Assembly: GCF_030698125.1 (NCBI RefSeq)
Contig: NZ_JAUYNV010000032.1
Span: forward strand, 80,050-144,049
Source of the DNA: Methyloversatilis sp.
GTDB taxonomy: Bacteria > Pseudomonadota > Gammaproteobacteria > Burkholderiales > Rhodocyclaceae
Length of the DNA: 64,000 nt
Direction of reading: 5' to 3'
Shown: positions 49,693-58,794 of the stretch, one piece after another
Layout: every line of letters starts with the position of its first letter
How positions within the stretch are numbered: the stretch's first letter is position 1
Made by a program: the position numbers and the translations under genes
The notes under the pieces: model-generated
What the model was told of the DNA's origin: nothing
Database searches by the model: none
Seen by the model: the letters and a program-made list of their open reading frames with translations, nothing else

Positions 49693-50856
49693 ATGATCGA
49701 TCTGACCGGTTTCGCCCACACGCCCTTTGCCCGGCGCCCTGACGCAGATGTAGAAACCCTGATGGCGGAAGTCGCCGCCGAGGCGATTGCCGATGCGGGT
49801 CTCGAACCCACAGACATCGATGCCGTGGTGGTCGGCCACTTCGGCGTCGGCATGGTGAAGCAGGGCTTCGTGGCGGGGTTGTCGGCCAATCTGCTGCCCG
49901 GCCTGCGCATGACGCCTGCGGTGCGGGTCGAGAACGCCTGCGCCAGCGGCAGCGCCGCGGTGCACCAGGGCGCGCTCGCCATCCGCGCCGGCACGGCCCG
50001 GCGCGTGCTGGTGATCGGCGTCGAAGTGATGTCGCAGCTGTCCACCCGCGACGTCGGCAACGCGCTGCTGCGTGCGTCCTACTTCAAGGACGAAGCCGAA
50101 ACGCCGGCCGGCTTTGCCGGCATGTTCGGCGTGATCGCCGACCGCTATGCCGAACGCTTCGGCGATCCGCGCGACGCGATGGCGCGCATCGCATCGAAGA
50201 ACCACGACAACGCGGCGCACAACCCGCTGGCGCAGTACCGCAATCCGCTCAGCGTCGAATTCTGCGCGACCGAATCGGAAAAGAATCCGCGCGTCGTCGG
50301 CCGTCTGCTGCGCACCGACTGTTCGCCGATCTCCGATGGCGCAGCGGCCATCGTGCTGTGCGCCAGCGACGCGCACGACGGCAGCCGGCCCTTCGTGCGC
50401 CTGCGCGCCACGGCGCAGGCCAACGACATCATGCCGACGTCGCAGCGCGACATGAGCGAGCTGGCCGGCGCGCGCGTCGCCTGGCAGCGCCTGCTCGATT
50501 CGGCAAAACTCACGCTCGATGACCTCGACAGCGTGGAAGTACACGACTGCTTCACCATCGCCGAACTGATGATGTACGAAGCCATCGGCCTGACGCCGCC
50601 CGGCGGCGGGCACCGCGCGCTGGAAGAGGGCTGGGTGCATGCCGGCGGCAAGTTGCCGGTCAACCTGTCCGGCGGCCTGAAAACCAAGGGTCACCCGATC
50701 GGCGCCACCGGCGTATCGATGCATGTCATCAGTGCGTGGATGCTGCTCGGTCGCTTCCGCGCCGACGTGTTGCCCGACGCGCGCTTCGCCGGCATCCTCA
50801 ACATGGGCGGCGCCAGCGTGGCCAACTACGGTTCCATCCTCGAACGCGTGCAGTAA
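49693..50856 (+). CDS. Thiolase family acyl-CoA acyltransferase (SCP2-thiolase-like)
   Basis: 387 residues with GGGAGACA 5 bases before the ATG. Nucleophile Cys in RVENACASGSAAVHQGALAI (residue ~82), VEVHDCFTIAELMMYEAIG, and the final NLSGGLKTKGHPIGATGVSMH. The NLSGG(L)K-GHPxGATG ending and HDCF are typical of SCP-x/SCP2-type thiolases rather than PhaA/FadA. It probably makes or cleaves a 3-ketoacyl-CoA. The next gene is an acyl-CoA ligase 50 bp downstream, so the pair probably activates and shortens an acid of unknown identity. Confidence 0.85.
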   Translation: MIDLTGFAHTPFARRPDADVETLMAEVAAEAIADAGLEPTDIDAVVVGHFGVGMVKQGFVAGLSANLLPGLRMTPAVRVENACASGSAAVHQGALAIRAGTARRVLVIGVEVMSQLSTRDVGNALLRASYFKDEAETPAGFAGMFGVIADRYAERFGDPRDAMARIASKNHDNAAHNPLAQYRNPLSVEFCATESEKNPRVVGRLLRTDCSPISDGAAAIVLCASDAHDGSRPFVRLRATAQANDIMPTSQRDMSELAGARVAWQRLLDSAKLTLDDLDSVEVHDCFTIAELMMYEAIGLTPPGGGHRALEEGWVHAGGKLPVNLSGGLKTKGHPIGATGVSMHVISAWMLLGRFRADVLPDARFAGILNMGGASVANYGSILERVQ

Positions 50857-50906
50857 GCCGCCCGGTCGGGCAGCCATAAAAATCAATATCAACGGAGAGA
50901 GCACCC

Positions 50907-52421
50907 ATGAACATCGCCCTGTGGCTGCAGCGTACCGCGCAGCAATACCCCGATCGTCCCGCCATTGCCCTCGGTCGCGAGGTGCTGTGGAACTACCGCG
51001 GATTCGCCGAGAGCGCGGCGCGCTTCGCGACCTGGCTGCGTGCGCAGGGTCTCGCGCCGGGCGACCGGGTGGCGCTGTTCATGTACAACACGCCCGACTA
51101 CCTGCCGCTGATGTGGGGCGCCTGGTGGGCCGGCGTGGCGGTGGTGCCGATCAACGCCAAGCTGCATGCCAAGGAAGCCGCCTTCATCTGCAGCCACAGC
51201 GGTTCGAAAATCGTGTTCTGCGGCGCCGACGCGCGCGACGAACTCGAAGTCGTGCTGCGCGACGGCGGCAACGCGGTGCCGGTGCTGTCGTCGTTCGGAT
51301 TCCTGCGCGATGCATCCATCGCACCGTCGGCCATCGAGCCGCGCGGCGACACCGATCCGGTGTGGCTGTTCTATACCAGCGGCACGACCGGCCGGCCCAA
51401 GGGCGTGAATTTGTCGCTGCGCCAGCTGCGCTGGACCTGCATGGGTTATCTGTCCAGCGTGCAGGCGCTGGCACCGGGCGACGTGGCGCTGCACCCGGCG
51501 CCGATGTCGCATGGCGGCGGCCTGTTCCACCTGCCGTATGTCATGCAGGCCGGTATCAACGTGGTGCCCGAATCGGGCGGCTTCGACGCGCAGGAGTGCT
51601 TCGACCTCGCCGCCCACTGGAGCGAAGCGTCGTTCTTCGCCGCGCCCACCATGGTGCGCCGCCTGATCGACGTGGTGAAGAAGACCGGCCAGCGTCCGAC
51701 CGGCCTGGCCACCATCTGCTACGGCGGCGGCCCGATGTATCTGGCCGACCTCGAAGAGGCACTGGAACTGATCGGCCCGCACTTCGCGCAGATCTACGGT
51801 CAGGGCGAATGCCCGATGATGATTACCGTGATGCCGCGCGCACTGATCAACGACCCGACGCAGCCGCGCTATCGCGAACGTCTGGCGTCGGTCGGGTTTG
51901 CGCAGTCCATGGTCGAGGTGGCGGTGGTCGACGCGCAGGGCCGCGATGTGCCGACCGGGGAAACCGGCGAAATCCGTGTGCGCGGCGAAGCGGTCATGAA
52001 TGGCTACTGGGACAATGCGGACGCGACCGCGGCGTCCATCGTCGACGGCTGGCTGTACACCGGCGACGTCGGCCGGCTCGACGAAGACGGCTTCCTGACG
52101 CTGCTCGACCGCAGCAAGGACCTGATCATCAGTGGCGGCAGCAACATCTATCCGCGCGAAGTCGAAGAAGCGCTGCTGACTCACGAATCGGTTGCCGAAG
52201 TGGCGGTGATCGGCCGTCCCGACCCGGAATGGGGCGAGGTGGTGATTGCCTTCGTCGTCACCCGCCAGCCGATGACCTCGGCCGAACTGGACGCGCACTG
52301 CCTGACCGAAATCGCGCGCTTCAAGCGGCCCAAGCACTACCGCTTCGTCGATGAACTGCCCAAGAACAACTACGGCAAGGTGCTCAAGACGGCGTTGCGC
52401 GAGATGGATGCACAGTCATAG
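50907..52421 (+). CDS. AMP-forming acyl-CoA ligase
   Basis: 504 residues; GGAGAGAG lies 6 bases before the ATG. ANL motifs: P-loop WLFYTSGTTGRPKGVNLS, ATICYGGGPM, YGQGECPMMIT, the hinge LDRSKDLIISGGSNIYPREVEE and the catalytic lysine in PKNNYGKVLKTALRE. It resembles long-chain fatty-acid-CoA or aryl-acid ligases (FadD3/FadK-like). The substrate cannot be read directly. It is cotranscribed with the SCP2-like thiolase and probably controlled by the divergent PAS-LuxR protein. Confidence 0.87.
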   Translation: MNIALWLQRTAQQYPDRPAIALGREVLWNYRGFAESAARFATWLRAQGLAPGDRVALFMYNTPDYLPLMWGAWWAGVAVVPINAKLHAKEAAFICSHSGSKIVFCGADARDELEVVLRDGGNAVPVLSSFGFLRDASIAPSAIEPRGDTDPVWLFYTSGTTGRPKGVNLSLRQLRWTCMGYLSSVQALAPGDVALHPAPMSHGGGLFHLPYVMQAGINVVPESGGFDAQECFDLAAHWSEASFFAAPTMVRRLIDVVKKTGQRPTGLATICYGGGPMYLADLEEALELIGPHFAQIYGQGECPMMITVMPRALINDPTQPRYRERLASVGFAQSMVEVAVVDAQGRDVPTGETGEIRVRGEAVMNGYWDNADATAASIVDGWLYTGDVGRLDEDGFLTLLDRSKDLIISGGSNIYPREVEEALLTHESVAEVAVIGRPDPEWGEVVIAFVVTRQPMTSAELDAHCLTEIARFKRPKHYRFVDELPKNNYGKVLKTALREMDAQS

Positions 52422-52475
52422 GTAGTCAAGCCGGCCGTCTGAAGTCCTGACGCGCCGCCCGCGCGGCGGCGTGCG

Positions 52476-53069
52476 TCAGCGCAGCGACCGGTAGTGGTCG
52501 AGCACCTTCGGCACGTAGCGCCGGGTTTCCGCGAACGGCGGCACCCGGCGGCCGTGCCTCTCGACCGCGCCTTCGCCGGCGTTGTAGGCGGCCAGTGCCA
52601 GTTCGAGCTGGTTGTCGAAGCGTGCAATCAGGTCGCGCAGGTAGAGCGCGCCGCCGAGCAGGTTCTGGTCCGGATCGAAGCGGTCGGTCACACCATAGCG
52701 GCGCGCCGTGTCCGGCATCAACTGCATCAGTCCGGCCGCGCCCTTGGGCGACACCGCCTTCGGGTTGTAGGCCGATTCCACCGCAACCACCGCATTGAGC
52801 AGCCCGGCTTCGACGCCAGTGCGGTCCGCCACACGCGCGATGCGCTGTTGATGCGCTGCAGCAGCAGCCGACCGCGCGACCGGCCGTCCGGCGTTCGCCG
52901 GAATACCCGCCGGGCGCGCTTCCAGCAGTAGTTCGTAACCGTCGCCGACCGGCGTATCGGTCAGGTGCAGTGTGCCCTCGACATCCTCCCGCGCGTAAAT
53001 GTCCGCCTGTGCCGGCGCGGCACACAGCAAACCGCACAGCGAGAGGATCAGTTTGGTGCGTCGATTCAT
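52476..53069 (-). CDS. Exported lytic transglycosylase (SLT family 1)
   Basis: 197 residues from ATG 53069 (ATG 53084 also possible). Signal peptide [17 protein letters not shown], a short DUF4124-like strand pair ([15 protein letters not shown]), then the SLT domain: [38 protein letters not shown] with catalytic Glu in AVESAYN, and [19 protein letters not shown]. It cleaves murein glycan strands, and such enzymes often open the wall for secretion machines. It is divergent from the gspG-led secretion operon, which fits that use. Confidence 0.87.
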   Translation of the reverse strand: MNRRTKLILSLCGLLCAAPAQADIYAREDVEGTLHLTDTPVGDGYELLLEARPAGIPANAGRPVARSAAAAAHQQRIARVADRTGVEAGLLNAVVAVESAYNPKAVSPKGAAGLMQLMPDTARRYGVTDRFDPDQNLLGGALYLRDLIARFDNQLELALAAYNAGEGAVERHGRRVPPFAETRRYVPKVLDHYRSLR

Positions 53070-53156
53070 CTGCAGGAAATACATGCCCGGTAAGGTGTCG
53101 AGTATTGCAATCTTGCTGCCGCAAGGTTTCGCCCATGTTGCACTGCCCGCAATTGC

Positions 53157-53186
53157 TTGCTGCTGCGGGTCGGGCACGGCTAGACT
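53157..53186 (+). promoter_or_regulatory. Candidate promoter of the secretion operon
   Basis: TTGCTG (53157-53162) and TAGACT (53181-53186) with an 18-bp spacer, ending 6 bp before the gspG ATG. Moderate match; the start would give a nearly leaderless transcript. Confidence 0.35.
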
Positions 53187-53192
53187 AATTCA

Positions 53193-53642
53193 ATGATGAC
53201 ACGTAACGAAACACGGGACAGACCCCTTTCCGGCCGCGTCGCACAACGCGGCTTCACCCTGCTCGAACTGCTGGTCGTGATGGTCATCATCGGTCTTCTG
53301 GCCGGTTATGTCGGTCCGCGCTACTTCAGCCAGATCGGCAAGTCCGAAGTGAAGGCGGCGCGCGCCCAGATGGACGCGCTGGAAAAGTCGCTCGACCAGT
53401 ACCGACTGGATAACGGCCGCTACCCGACGACGGAAGAGGGCCTGAAGGCGCTGGTCGAACGCCCGGCCACGGCGCCCAAGTGGGGTGGCCCCTATCTGAA
53501 GAAGGCCGTACCGCCGGACCCGTGGGACCGCCCGTACATCTATCGCGCGCCGGGCGAACACGGCGAATACGATCTCAGTTCGCTGGGCAAGGACGGTCAA
53601 CCGGGCGGCAGCGACGAAGCCGCCGACATCACGAACTGGTGA
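53193..53642 (+). CDS. gspG: Type II secretion major pseudopilin GspG
   Basis: 149 residues. A prepilin leader ends at QRG, cut before FTLLELLVVMVIIGLLAG (Glu5 present). Then the GspG-specific region follows: RAQMDALEKSLDQYRLDNGRYPTTEEGLKALVERP, WGGPYLKKAVPPDPWDRPYIYRAPGEHGEYDLSSLGKDGQPGG, including the calcium-loop Asp residues. It polymerises into the pseudopilus. It is the first gene of an eight-gene operon. No minor pseudopilins (GspH, I, J, K) are in the operon. Confidence 0.94.
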   Translation: MMTRNETRDRPLSGRVAQRGFTLLELLVVMVIIGLLAGYVGPRYFSQIGKSEVKAARAQMDALEKSLDQYRLDNGRYPTTEEGLKALVERPATAPKWGGPYLKKAVPPDPWDRPYIYRAPGEHGEYDLSSLGKDGQPGGSDEAADITNW

Positions 53643-53643
53643 C

Positions 53644-54822
53644 ATGCTTTTCCGCATCCGGGCTATCGACGTCACCAACCGCATCACGCAGCTTCAGATC
53701 GAGGCGTCGGACGAAATCTCCGCCCGCGCCCAGGTTCAGGCCGATGGCCTGACCGTTCTGTCGGCTGCGCGTGCGCGCACGCTCAGCTTCACCCGCCAGC
53801 GTTTTCCGGTGCTGCTGTTCTGCCAGGAACTGCTGGCGCTGCTGCGCGCCGGCCTGTCGCTGGTCGAAGGCCTGGAAGTGATGGCCGACAAGGAAGGACG
53901 CACGCTGTCGCGCACCGTGCTCACGGCGCTGATCGACGCGCTGCGTCAGGGCAAGACGCTGTCGATGGCGATGGCGGCGCAGACGTCGGTGTTCCCCGAC
54001 CTGCTGGTGGCGATGATCCGCGCCTCGGAACGCACCAGCGACCTCGACCAGGCACTCGAACGCTACGTCGCCTACAGCGAACAACTTGAAAGCGTGCGCG
54101 GCAAGCTGGTCGCCGCGGCGACCTATCCGGTCATCCTGCTGGTGGTCGGCCTGCTGGTCGTCATGTTCCTGCTGGCGTTCGTCGTGCCGCAGTTTTCCAA
54201 GGTGTATGAAGACATTTCGACCGAACTGCCGCTGGCGTCGCAGTGGTTGCTCGCCTGGGGCCACTTCGTCAAGGCGCATTCCGGTGCGCTCGGCATTGCG
54301 GTGATCGCCGTCGTCGTCGGGCTCGGCTGGACGCTGCGCCAGCCGGCGTTCCGGCAGGGCTTCATGGCGCAGCTCGAGCGCCTGCCCGGCATCGGCGACC
54401 GCATGCGGATATTCCGTCTGGCGCGCTTCTTCCGCACGGTCGGCATGCTGCTGCGCGGTGGCATTCCGGTCGTGCAGTCGCTCGAACTGGTGCGCGAACT
54501 GCTGCCGCTGCCGATGCAGCAGAGCCTGTCGCGCGCGCTGCTGTCGATCCGCGAAGGCCGCTCGGCGTCTGATGCATTCACCGAAGTCGGCCTGAGCACC
54601 GCCGTGGCCTCGCGCATGCTGCGTGTCGGCGAGCGGGCCGGCAATCTGGGCGACATGATGGAACGCATCGCCGCCTTCCACGACGAAGAAATGACGCGCT
54701 GGCTCGACCGCGCCACCCGCCTGTTCGGTCCGCTGCTGATGCTGGGCATCGGTCTGGCGATCGGCGGCGTCGTGGTGCTGATGTACATGCCGATCTTCCA
54801 GCTCGCGGAAAGCCTGCAATGA
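53644..54822 (+). CDS. gspF: Type II secretion inner-membrane platform protein GspF
   Basis: 392 residues with the duplicated T2SSF domain: LLFCQELLALLRAGLSLVEGLEVMADKEG and FRLARFFRTVGMLLRGGIPVVQSLELVREL. Three TM helices include VILLVVGLLVVMFLLAFVVPQFSKVYEDI and LLMLGIGLAIGGVVVLMYMPIFQ. It couples the GspE ATPase to pseudopilus assembly. It starts 2 bp after gspG and overlaps gspE by 4 bp. Confidence 0.93.
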   Translation: MLFRIRAIDVTNRITQLQIEASDEISARAQVQADGLTVLSAARARTLSFTRQRFPVLLFCQELLALLRAGLSLVEGLEVMADKEGRTLSRTVLTALIDALRQGKTLSMAMAAQTSVFPDLLVAMIRASERTSDLDQALERYVAYSEQLESVRGKLVAAATYPVILLVVGLLVVMFLLAFVVPQFSKVYEDISTELPLASQWLLAWGHFVKAHSGALGIAVIAVVVGLGWTLRQPAFRQGFMAQLERLPGIGDRMRIFRLARFFRTVGMLLRGGIPVVQSLELVRELLPLPMQQSLSRALLSIREGRSASDAFTEVGLSTAVASRMLRVGERAGNLGDMMERIAAFHDEEMTRWLDRATRLFGPLLMLGIGLAIGGVVVLMYMPIFQLAESLQ

Positions 54823-56495
54823 ACGCACCCCTGCCAGCCGGTGCGTCGCAGGGCGTGCCCGCCGACCTGATCGCCCGTGCCCGGTCGCGTGCCGGGAGAG
54901 GCTCGGTCATGCAGGCGCTGATCGATCTGTCGGGCGACACACCCGATGCGATGTGCGCCCGCGTGGCCGCCCAGCTCGGCCTGCCGGCGATGAACAGTGC
55001 GGCGCTCAACGCGCTCACGCCGTCGCTCGAGCGCATCCGCTTTTCCGAGGCGCTGGCGCGTGCCGTGCTGGTGGCGGTCGACGAGGCCGGCCACCTGATT
55101 GCCGTCGTCGCCGACCCGTACGACGGCGCGCTGCAGGACTGGCTGGCCGCGACCCTGCCGGCCAGTTTCGAACTGCGCGTGGCGACACGCGACGACATCA
55201 CCGCCGCGCTGGCGCGCTACGAAGACAGCCAGCGTGCCTCGACCGGCCTGCTCGAAGACAGCGACCGCGTCAGTGCCAGTTCGGCCGAAGTGCTGTCGCT
55301 GGCGCGCATCGCCGACGACGCCAGCCCGGTCGTGCGGGTGGTCAATTCCACGCTGTACGACGCACTCAAGCAGGCGGCGTCCGACATCCACCTCGAATCG
55401 GTGCCGGCCGGCATGCAGGTCAAGTACCGCATCGACGGCGTGATGGTGCGGATCGGCCAGATCGCCGGCGCCGACACCGCGGAACAGGTGGTATCGCGCA
55501 TCAAGGTGCTGGCCGAACTCGACATCGCCGAGCGGCGCGTGCCGCAGGACGGCCGCTTCAAGGTGGCCTACGCCGGTCGCGACATCGACCTGCGCGTGTC
55601 CATCATGCCCAGTGTGCATGGCGAAGACTGCGTGTTGCGCGTGCTCGACAAGGACCACCTGACGCAGGAACTGCAGGCGCTGTCGCTGGAAAGCCTGGGC
55701 TTCGACGACATCGCGCGCGCCGCCATGCGCAAGCTGGCGGCCGAACCTTACGGCATGCTGCTGGTGACCGGCCCGACCGGTTCCGGCAAGACAACCTCGC
55801 TCTACGCGACCATCGGCGAAATCAACCACGGGCTCGACAAGATCATCACCATCGAAGACCCGGTCGAATACCAGTTGCCGGGCGTGCTGCAGATTCCGGT
55901 CAACGAGAAGAAGGGCCTCACCTTCGCGCGCGGCCTGCGTTCGGTGTTGCGGCACGACCCGGACAAGATCATGGTGGGCGAGATCCGCGACGGCGAAACC
56001 GCCGAAATCGCGGTGCAGGCCGCGCTCACCGGTCACCTCGTGCTGACCACGGTGCACGCCAACAATGTGTTCGACGTGATCGGCCGCTTCCTGCACATGG
56101 GCGTCGACCCGTACAACCTGGTGTCGGCGCTGAACGGCATCGTCGCGCAGCGCCTGCTGCGCCTGAACTGCCGCCACTGTTCGGTCGCGCAGCAGCCGGA
56201 CGCCGCGCTGCTGGCCGAATCGGGTCTCGCCGACGCCGTCGGCTACGACTATCGCGCCGGCTCCGGCTGCGGTCATTGCCGCGGCACCGGCTACAAGGGG
56301 CGGCGCGCCATTGCGGAGTTGCTGGTGCTCGACGACGAACTGCGCGAACTGATCGTGACGCGCGCGCCGATGCGGCAATTGAAAGAGGCCGCGCGGGCGC
56401 GCGGCACGCGCACGCTGCGCGAAGCGGGTCTGGTGCTGGTGGCCAGTGGTGAAACCAGTCTGACGGAATTGAACCGTGTCACTTTTGTCGTCTAG
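54819..56495 (+). CDS. gspE: Type II secretion ATPase GspE
   Basis: 558 residues. N-terminal T2SSE_N domain, then the ATPase: Walker A GPTGSGKTTSLYA (near 318), Asp box IITIEDPVEYQLPG, Walker B IMVGEIRDGETAE, His box GHLVLTTVHANN. A tetracysteine zinc motif of GspE/PilB follows (NCRHC...GCGHCRGTGYKGR, near 450-490). It powers pseudopilin assembly from the cytoplasm. The ATG overlaps the gspF stop, and the next gene starts within its last 20 bp. Confidence 0.94.
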   Translation: MNAPLPAGASQGVPADLIARARSRAGRGSVMQALIDLSGDTPDAMCARVAAQLGLPAMNSAALNALTPSLERIRFSEALARAVLVAVDEAGHLIAVVADPYDGALQDWLAATLPASFELRVATRDDITAALARYEDSQRASTGLLEDSDRVSASSAEVLSLARIADDASPVVRVVNSTLYDALKQAASDIHLESVPAGMQVKYRIDGVMVRIGQIAGADTAEQVVSRIKVLAELDIAERRVPQDGRFKVAYAGRDIDLRVSIMPSVHGEDCVLRVLDKDHLTQELQALSLESLGFDDIARAAMRKLAAEPYGMLLVTGPTGSGKTTSLYATIGEINHGLDKIITIEDPVEYQLPGVLQIPVNEKKGLTFARGLRSVLRHDPDKIMVGEIRDGETAEIAVQAALTGHLVLTTVHANNVFDVIGRFLHMGVDPYNLVSALNGIVAQRLLRLNCRHCSVAQQPDAALLAESGLADAVGYDYRAGSGCGHCRGTGYKGRRAIAELLVLDDELRELIVTRAPMRQLKEAARARGTRTLREAGLVLVASGETSLTELNRVTFVV

Positions 56496-57186
56496 GTCAC
56501 TGCTGCTCGAGGTCGGGCCGCACGGCCTGTCGCTGGCGCGCGCGGGCGAACGTCTGCATGCCGACATGCAGCCGATGGCGCACGACACGCTGGCCGCTGC
56601 GCTGGCCCGCATTCCGGCCGCTGCCACGCCACGGCGCGCGGCGGTCGAGGTGTCGATCGACAACGCCTGGACGCGCTGGCAGGTGATCGACCTGCCAACC
56701 GGCGTGGCCGGGCGCGACGAGGTGCAGGCGCTGGTGCGCGCCCGCATGATGGAAGTGTTCGGCACCGCCGCGCAGGGCTGGACCTTCGCCTGGGACGCCC
56801 AGCCCGCCGAGCGCGTGCTGGCCTGCGGCATGGACACGGCGCTGGTGCAGGCCATCGTGGCCTGGGCGGCGGCGACCGGCGTGCGGCTGGCCAGCATGCA
56901 GCCGGCCTGGTTGCGCGCCTATGCAGCGTTCGGCGGCAGCGCTGCACTGGGCGGTTTCGCGCAGCTTCAGCACGGCTGGCTGTGCATGGGTCTGTGGTCG
57001 GGCGGGCGCTGGCTGCACATGCGCGGCGAGGCGCTCGATGATCCGGCCGCGCTGCCGGCGCTGCTCGAACGCCGACTCAGTCTGTTCGACGGTGCACTCG
57101 ATGGCGGCCAGCTGTTCGTCCAGGGCGCGCCGTCGATGAACCTGCCGCGCGGCTGGCGCTGCGTGACCGGCGGGGTGGTCGCATGA
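56476..57186 (+). CDS. PilM/GspL-like assembly protein (MshI-like)
   Basis: 236 residues, GTG start overlapping gspE by 20 bp. Beta-rich halves (SLLLEVGPHGLSLARAG, AVEVSIDNAWTRWQVIDLP, HGWLCMGLWSGGRWLHMRGEAL) resemble the truncated actin-like fold of PilM/MshI or the cytoplasmic part of GspL. No ATP-binding loop is clear. Position directly after the ATPase and before PilN/PilO-like genes supports a cytoplasmic scaffold that holds GspE at the membrane. Low sequence conservation keeps this tentative. Confidence 0.6.
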   Translation: MSLLSSRSLLLEVGPHGLSLARAGERLHADMQPMAHDTLAAALARIPAAATPRRAAVEVSIDNAWTRWQVIDLPTGVAGRDEVQALVRARMMEVFGTAAQGWTFAWDAQPAERVLACGMDTALVQAIVAWAAATGVRLASMQPAWLRAYAAFGGSAALGGFAQLQHGWLCMGLWSGGRWLHMRGEALDDPAALPALLERRLSLFDGALDGGQLFVQGAPSMNLPRGWRCVTGGVVA

Positions 57187-57749
57187 AAATGCTGTCGATC
57201 GCCCGGCCGGGCACCCGGCCACCGACGCCCGAACTCGATTTCGTGCAGCGCCGTCATGCGCCCGGCTGGCTGGGCTGGCTGCTGCTGGCGGTTGGCGCCG
57301 TCACCGCGTTCGCATCGTTCGACCGCTGGCAGACCACCGAAGACGAAGTCGCCGCGTTGCGTGACGACAACCGGCGTGCGGCGCGCAAGGCCGAACAGGC
57401 GCGCGTGCTGGCGCGCCGCGAACAGGATGATCCGGCGTTGCGCGCGCGCATCGATGTGGCGCGCAAACTGTCGCTGCAGCGCGCACGCGAATGGCAGCCG
57501 CTGTTCGCCGAACTGGAAGCGCGCGGCAAGGAGGATGTGGCGTTGCTGTCGGTCGAGCCCGATGCGGCACGCGGCGTGCTGCGCGTGACCGGCGAGGCGC
57601 GCGACCTGAATGCGCTGTTCGCCTACGCCGAATCCTTTGCCGATGCGCAGGCGGTCGGTGCGCCACGCATCGAGGTGTTCGAACTGAAGGAGCGCGACGG
57701 CCTGCAGGTGATCGCGTTTTCGCTGCGCCTGCAGTGGAGGGGCGCATGA
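57183..57749 (+). CDS. PilN-like inner-membrane assembly protein
   Basis: 188 residues. A short cytoplasmic N-terminus (NIARP-like sequence SIARPGTRPPTPELDFVQRR), one TM helix (PGWLGWLLLAVGAVTAFASF), a coiled coil (EDEVAALRDDNRRAARKAEQARVLARRE) and a periplasmic alpha/beta domain (VALLSVEPDAARGVLRVTGEA) match PilN and the C-terminal part of GspL. It overlaps both neighbours by 4 bp. Confidence 0.65.
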   Translation: MKMLSIARPGTRPPTPELDFVQRRHAPGWLGWLLLAVGAVTAFASFDRWQTTEDEVAALRDDNRRAARKAEQARVLARREQDDPALRARIDVARKLSLQRAREWQPLFAELEARGKEDVALLSVEPDAARGVLRVTGEARDLNALFAYAESFADAQAVGAPRIEVFELKERDGLQVIAFSLRLQWRGA

Positions 57750-58282
57750 ACATGCTGCGCGCCCGTCTGATGTATGCCGCGTCGCGTGCCGGCTGGGCTG
57801 GCGCGCTCGGCGTGGCGCTGCTTGCATTCGCGCTGGTCATCCATTTCGGTGCCACCGCACCGCTCGAAGCCGAACTGGGTGGGCTCGAAGGCGAACGCAG
57901 CGCGCTGGCCGAGCGCCTGTCGCTGGGCCGCACGGTCGAGTCGCCGCGCGAACAGATCGACCGCTTCGACGCCTCGCTGGTGCCGCGCGCGCGCATGCCT
58001 TCGATACTCGAAGCACTGTCGCAGGCGGCCGGGCGCAACAAGCTGGTGCTGGCGCGCGTCGAAAGCCGCGAGTCGCAGCCGGTCGGCGCCGGGTATGCGC
58101 GGCAGGAATATCTGTTTCCGCTGCGCGGCAGCTACCCCGCGCTGCGCACCTGGCTGGCCGAAATCCAGCAGGTGTCGCCGGCCGTGCTGGTGGAAGAAGT
58201 CGTGCTGCGCCGCGAAGACATCGCGCGCGGCAATGTCGATGCCAGCGTGCGCGTGTCCATCCTGATGAGGGACGCGCCATGA
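57746..58282 (+). CDS. PilO/GspM-like inner-membrane assembly protein
   Basis: 178 residues: one TM helix (AGALGVALLAFALVIHFG), a coiled coil (LEAELGGLEGERSALAERLSL), then a ferredoxin-like periplasmic domain (MPSILEALSQAAGRNKLVLARVESRES, YPALRTWLAEIQQVSPAVLVEEVVLRRED). This layout is that of PilO and GspM. It would pair with the PilN-like protein upstream. Start and stop each overlap neighbours by 4 bp. Confidence 0.68.
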   Translation: MNMLRARLMYAASRAGWAGALGVALLAFALVIHFGATAPLEAELGGLEGERSALAERLSLGRTVESPREQIDRFDASLVPRARMPSILEALSQAAGRNKLVLARVESRESQPVGAGYARQEYLFPLRGSYPALRTWLAEIQQVSPAVLVEEVVLRREDIARGNVDASVRVSILMRDAP

Positions 58283-58794
58283 ACCGCGGCCTGATCGCCG
58301 CACTGGCGGCCACGCTCGCGGCGGTGTGGTACGTCGCCGGTCTGGATGATGCAGGCGATGTCGAGCCGGCGACGCCCGACAGCCGTCGCCTGTCCAGTGC
58401 CGCGCGCGCCGTGGCGGCCGTGGGCGAGGCGCCGGGCGTGCTGATCGCCGACGCACCGGTGCGCGCCGCCGCCGAAATCGGTCGCGACCTGTTCGCCACA
58501 TACAGCTTCCTGCCGCCTGCGCCGTCACCGGCGGCGCTCGCCGCCGCAGCCGCGCGCAAGGGGCCACCACCGGCACCGGTCGCGCCGCCGCTGCCCTTCC
58601 GCTATCAGGGCAAGCTGATGGAGGAGGGCGGCATCACGGTGTTCCTCGCCCAGGGCGAACGCATCCTGCCGGCGCGCACGGGCGACCTGCTGAACAACCA
58701 GTACCGCGTTGAATCGGTGACGGCTACGGCCATCACCTTCATGTTCGAACCGCTCAAGCAGCGGCAGACCCTGACCATCGGAAGCGCCCCATGA
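58279..58794 (+). CDS. PilP/GspC-like secretin-connecting protein
   Basis: 171 residues. An N-terminal anchor (GLIAALAATLAAVWYVAGL), an Ala/Pro-rich linker (FLPPAPSPAALAAAAARKGPP) and a small C-terminal beta domain (FRYQGKLMEEGGITVFLAQGERILPARTGDLLNNQYRVESVT) that looks like the homology region of GspC/PilP. That domain normally binds the secretin N0 domain, and the secretin gene follows with a 4-bp overlap. Assignment is by layout and context. Confidence 0.6.
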   Translation: MNRGLIAALAATLAAVWYVAGLDDAGDVEPATPDSRRLSSAARAVAAVGEAPGVLIADAPVRAAAEIGRDLFATYSFLPPAPSPAALAAAAARKGPPPAPVAPPLPFRYQGKLMEEGGITVFLAQGERILPARTGDLLNNQYRVESVTATAITFMFEPLKQRQTLTIGSAP

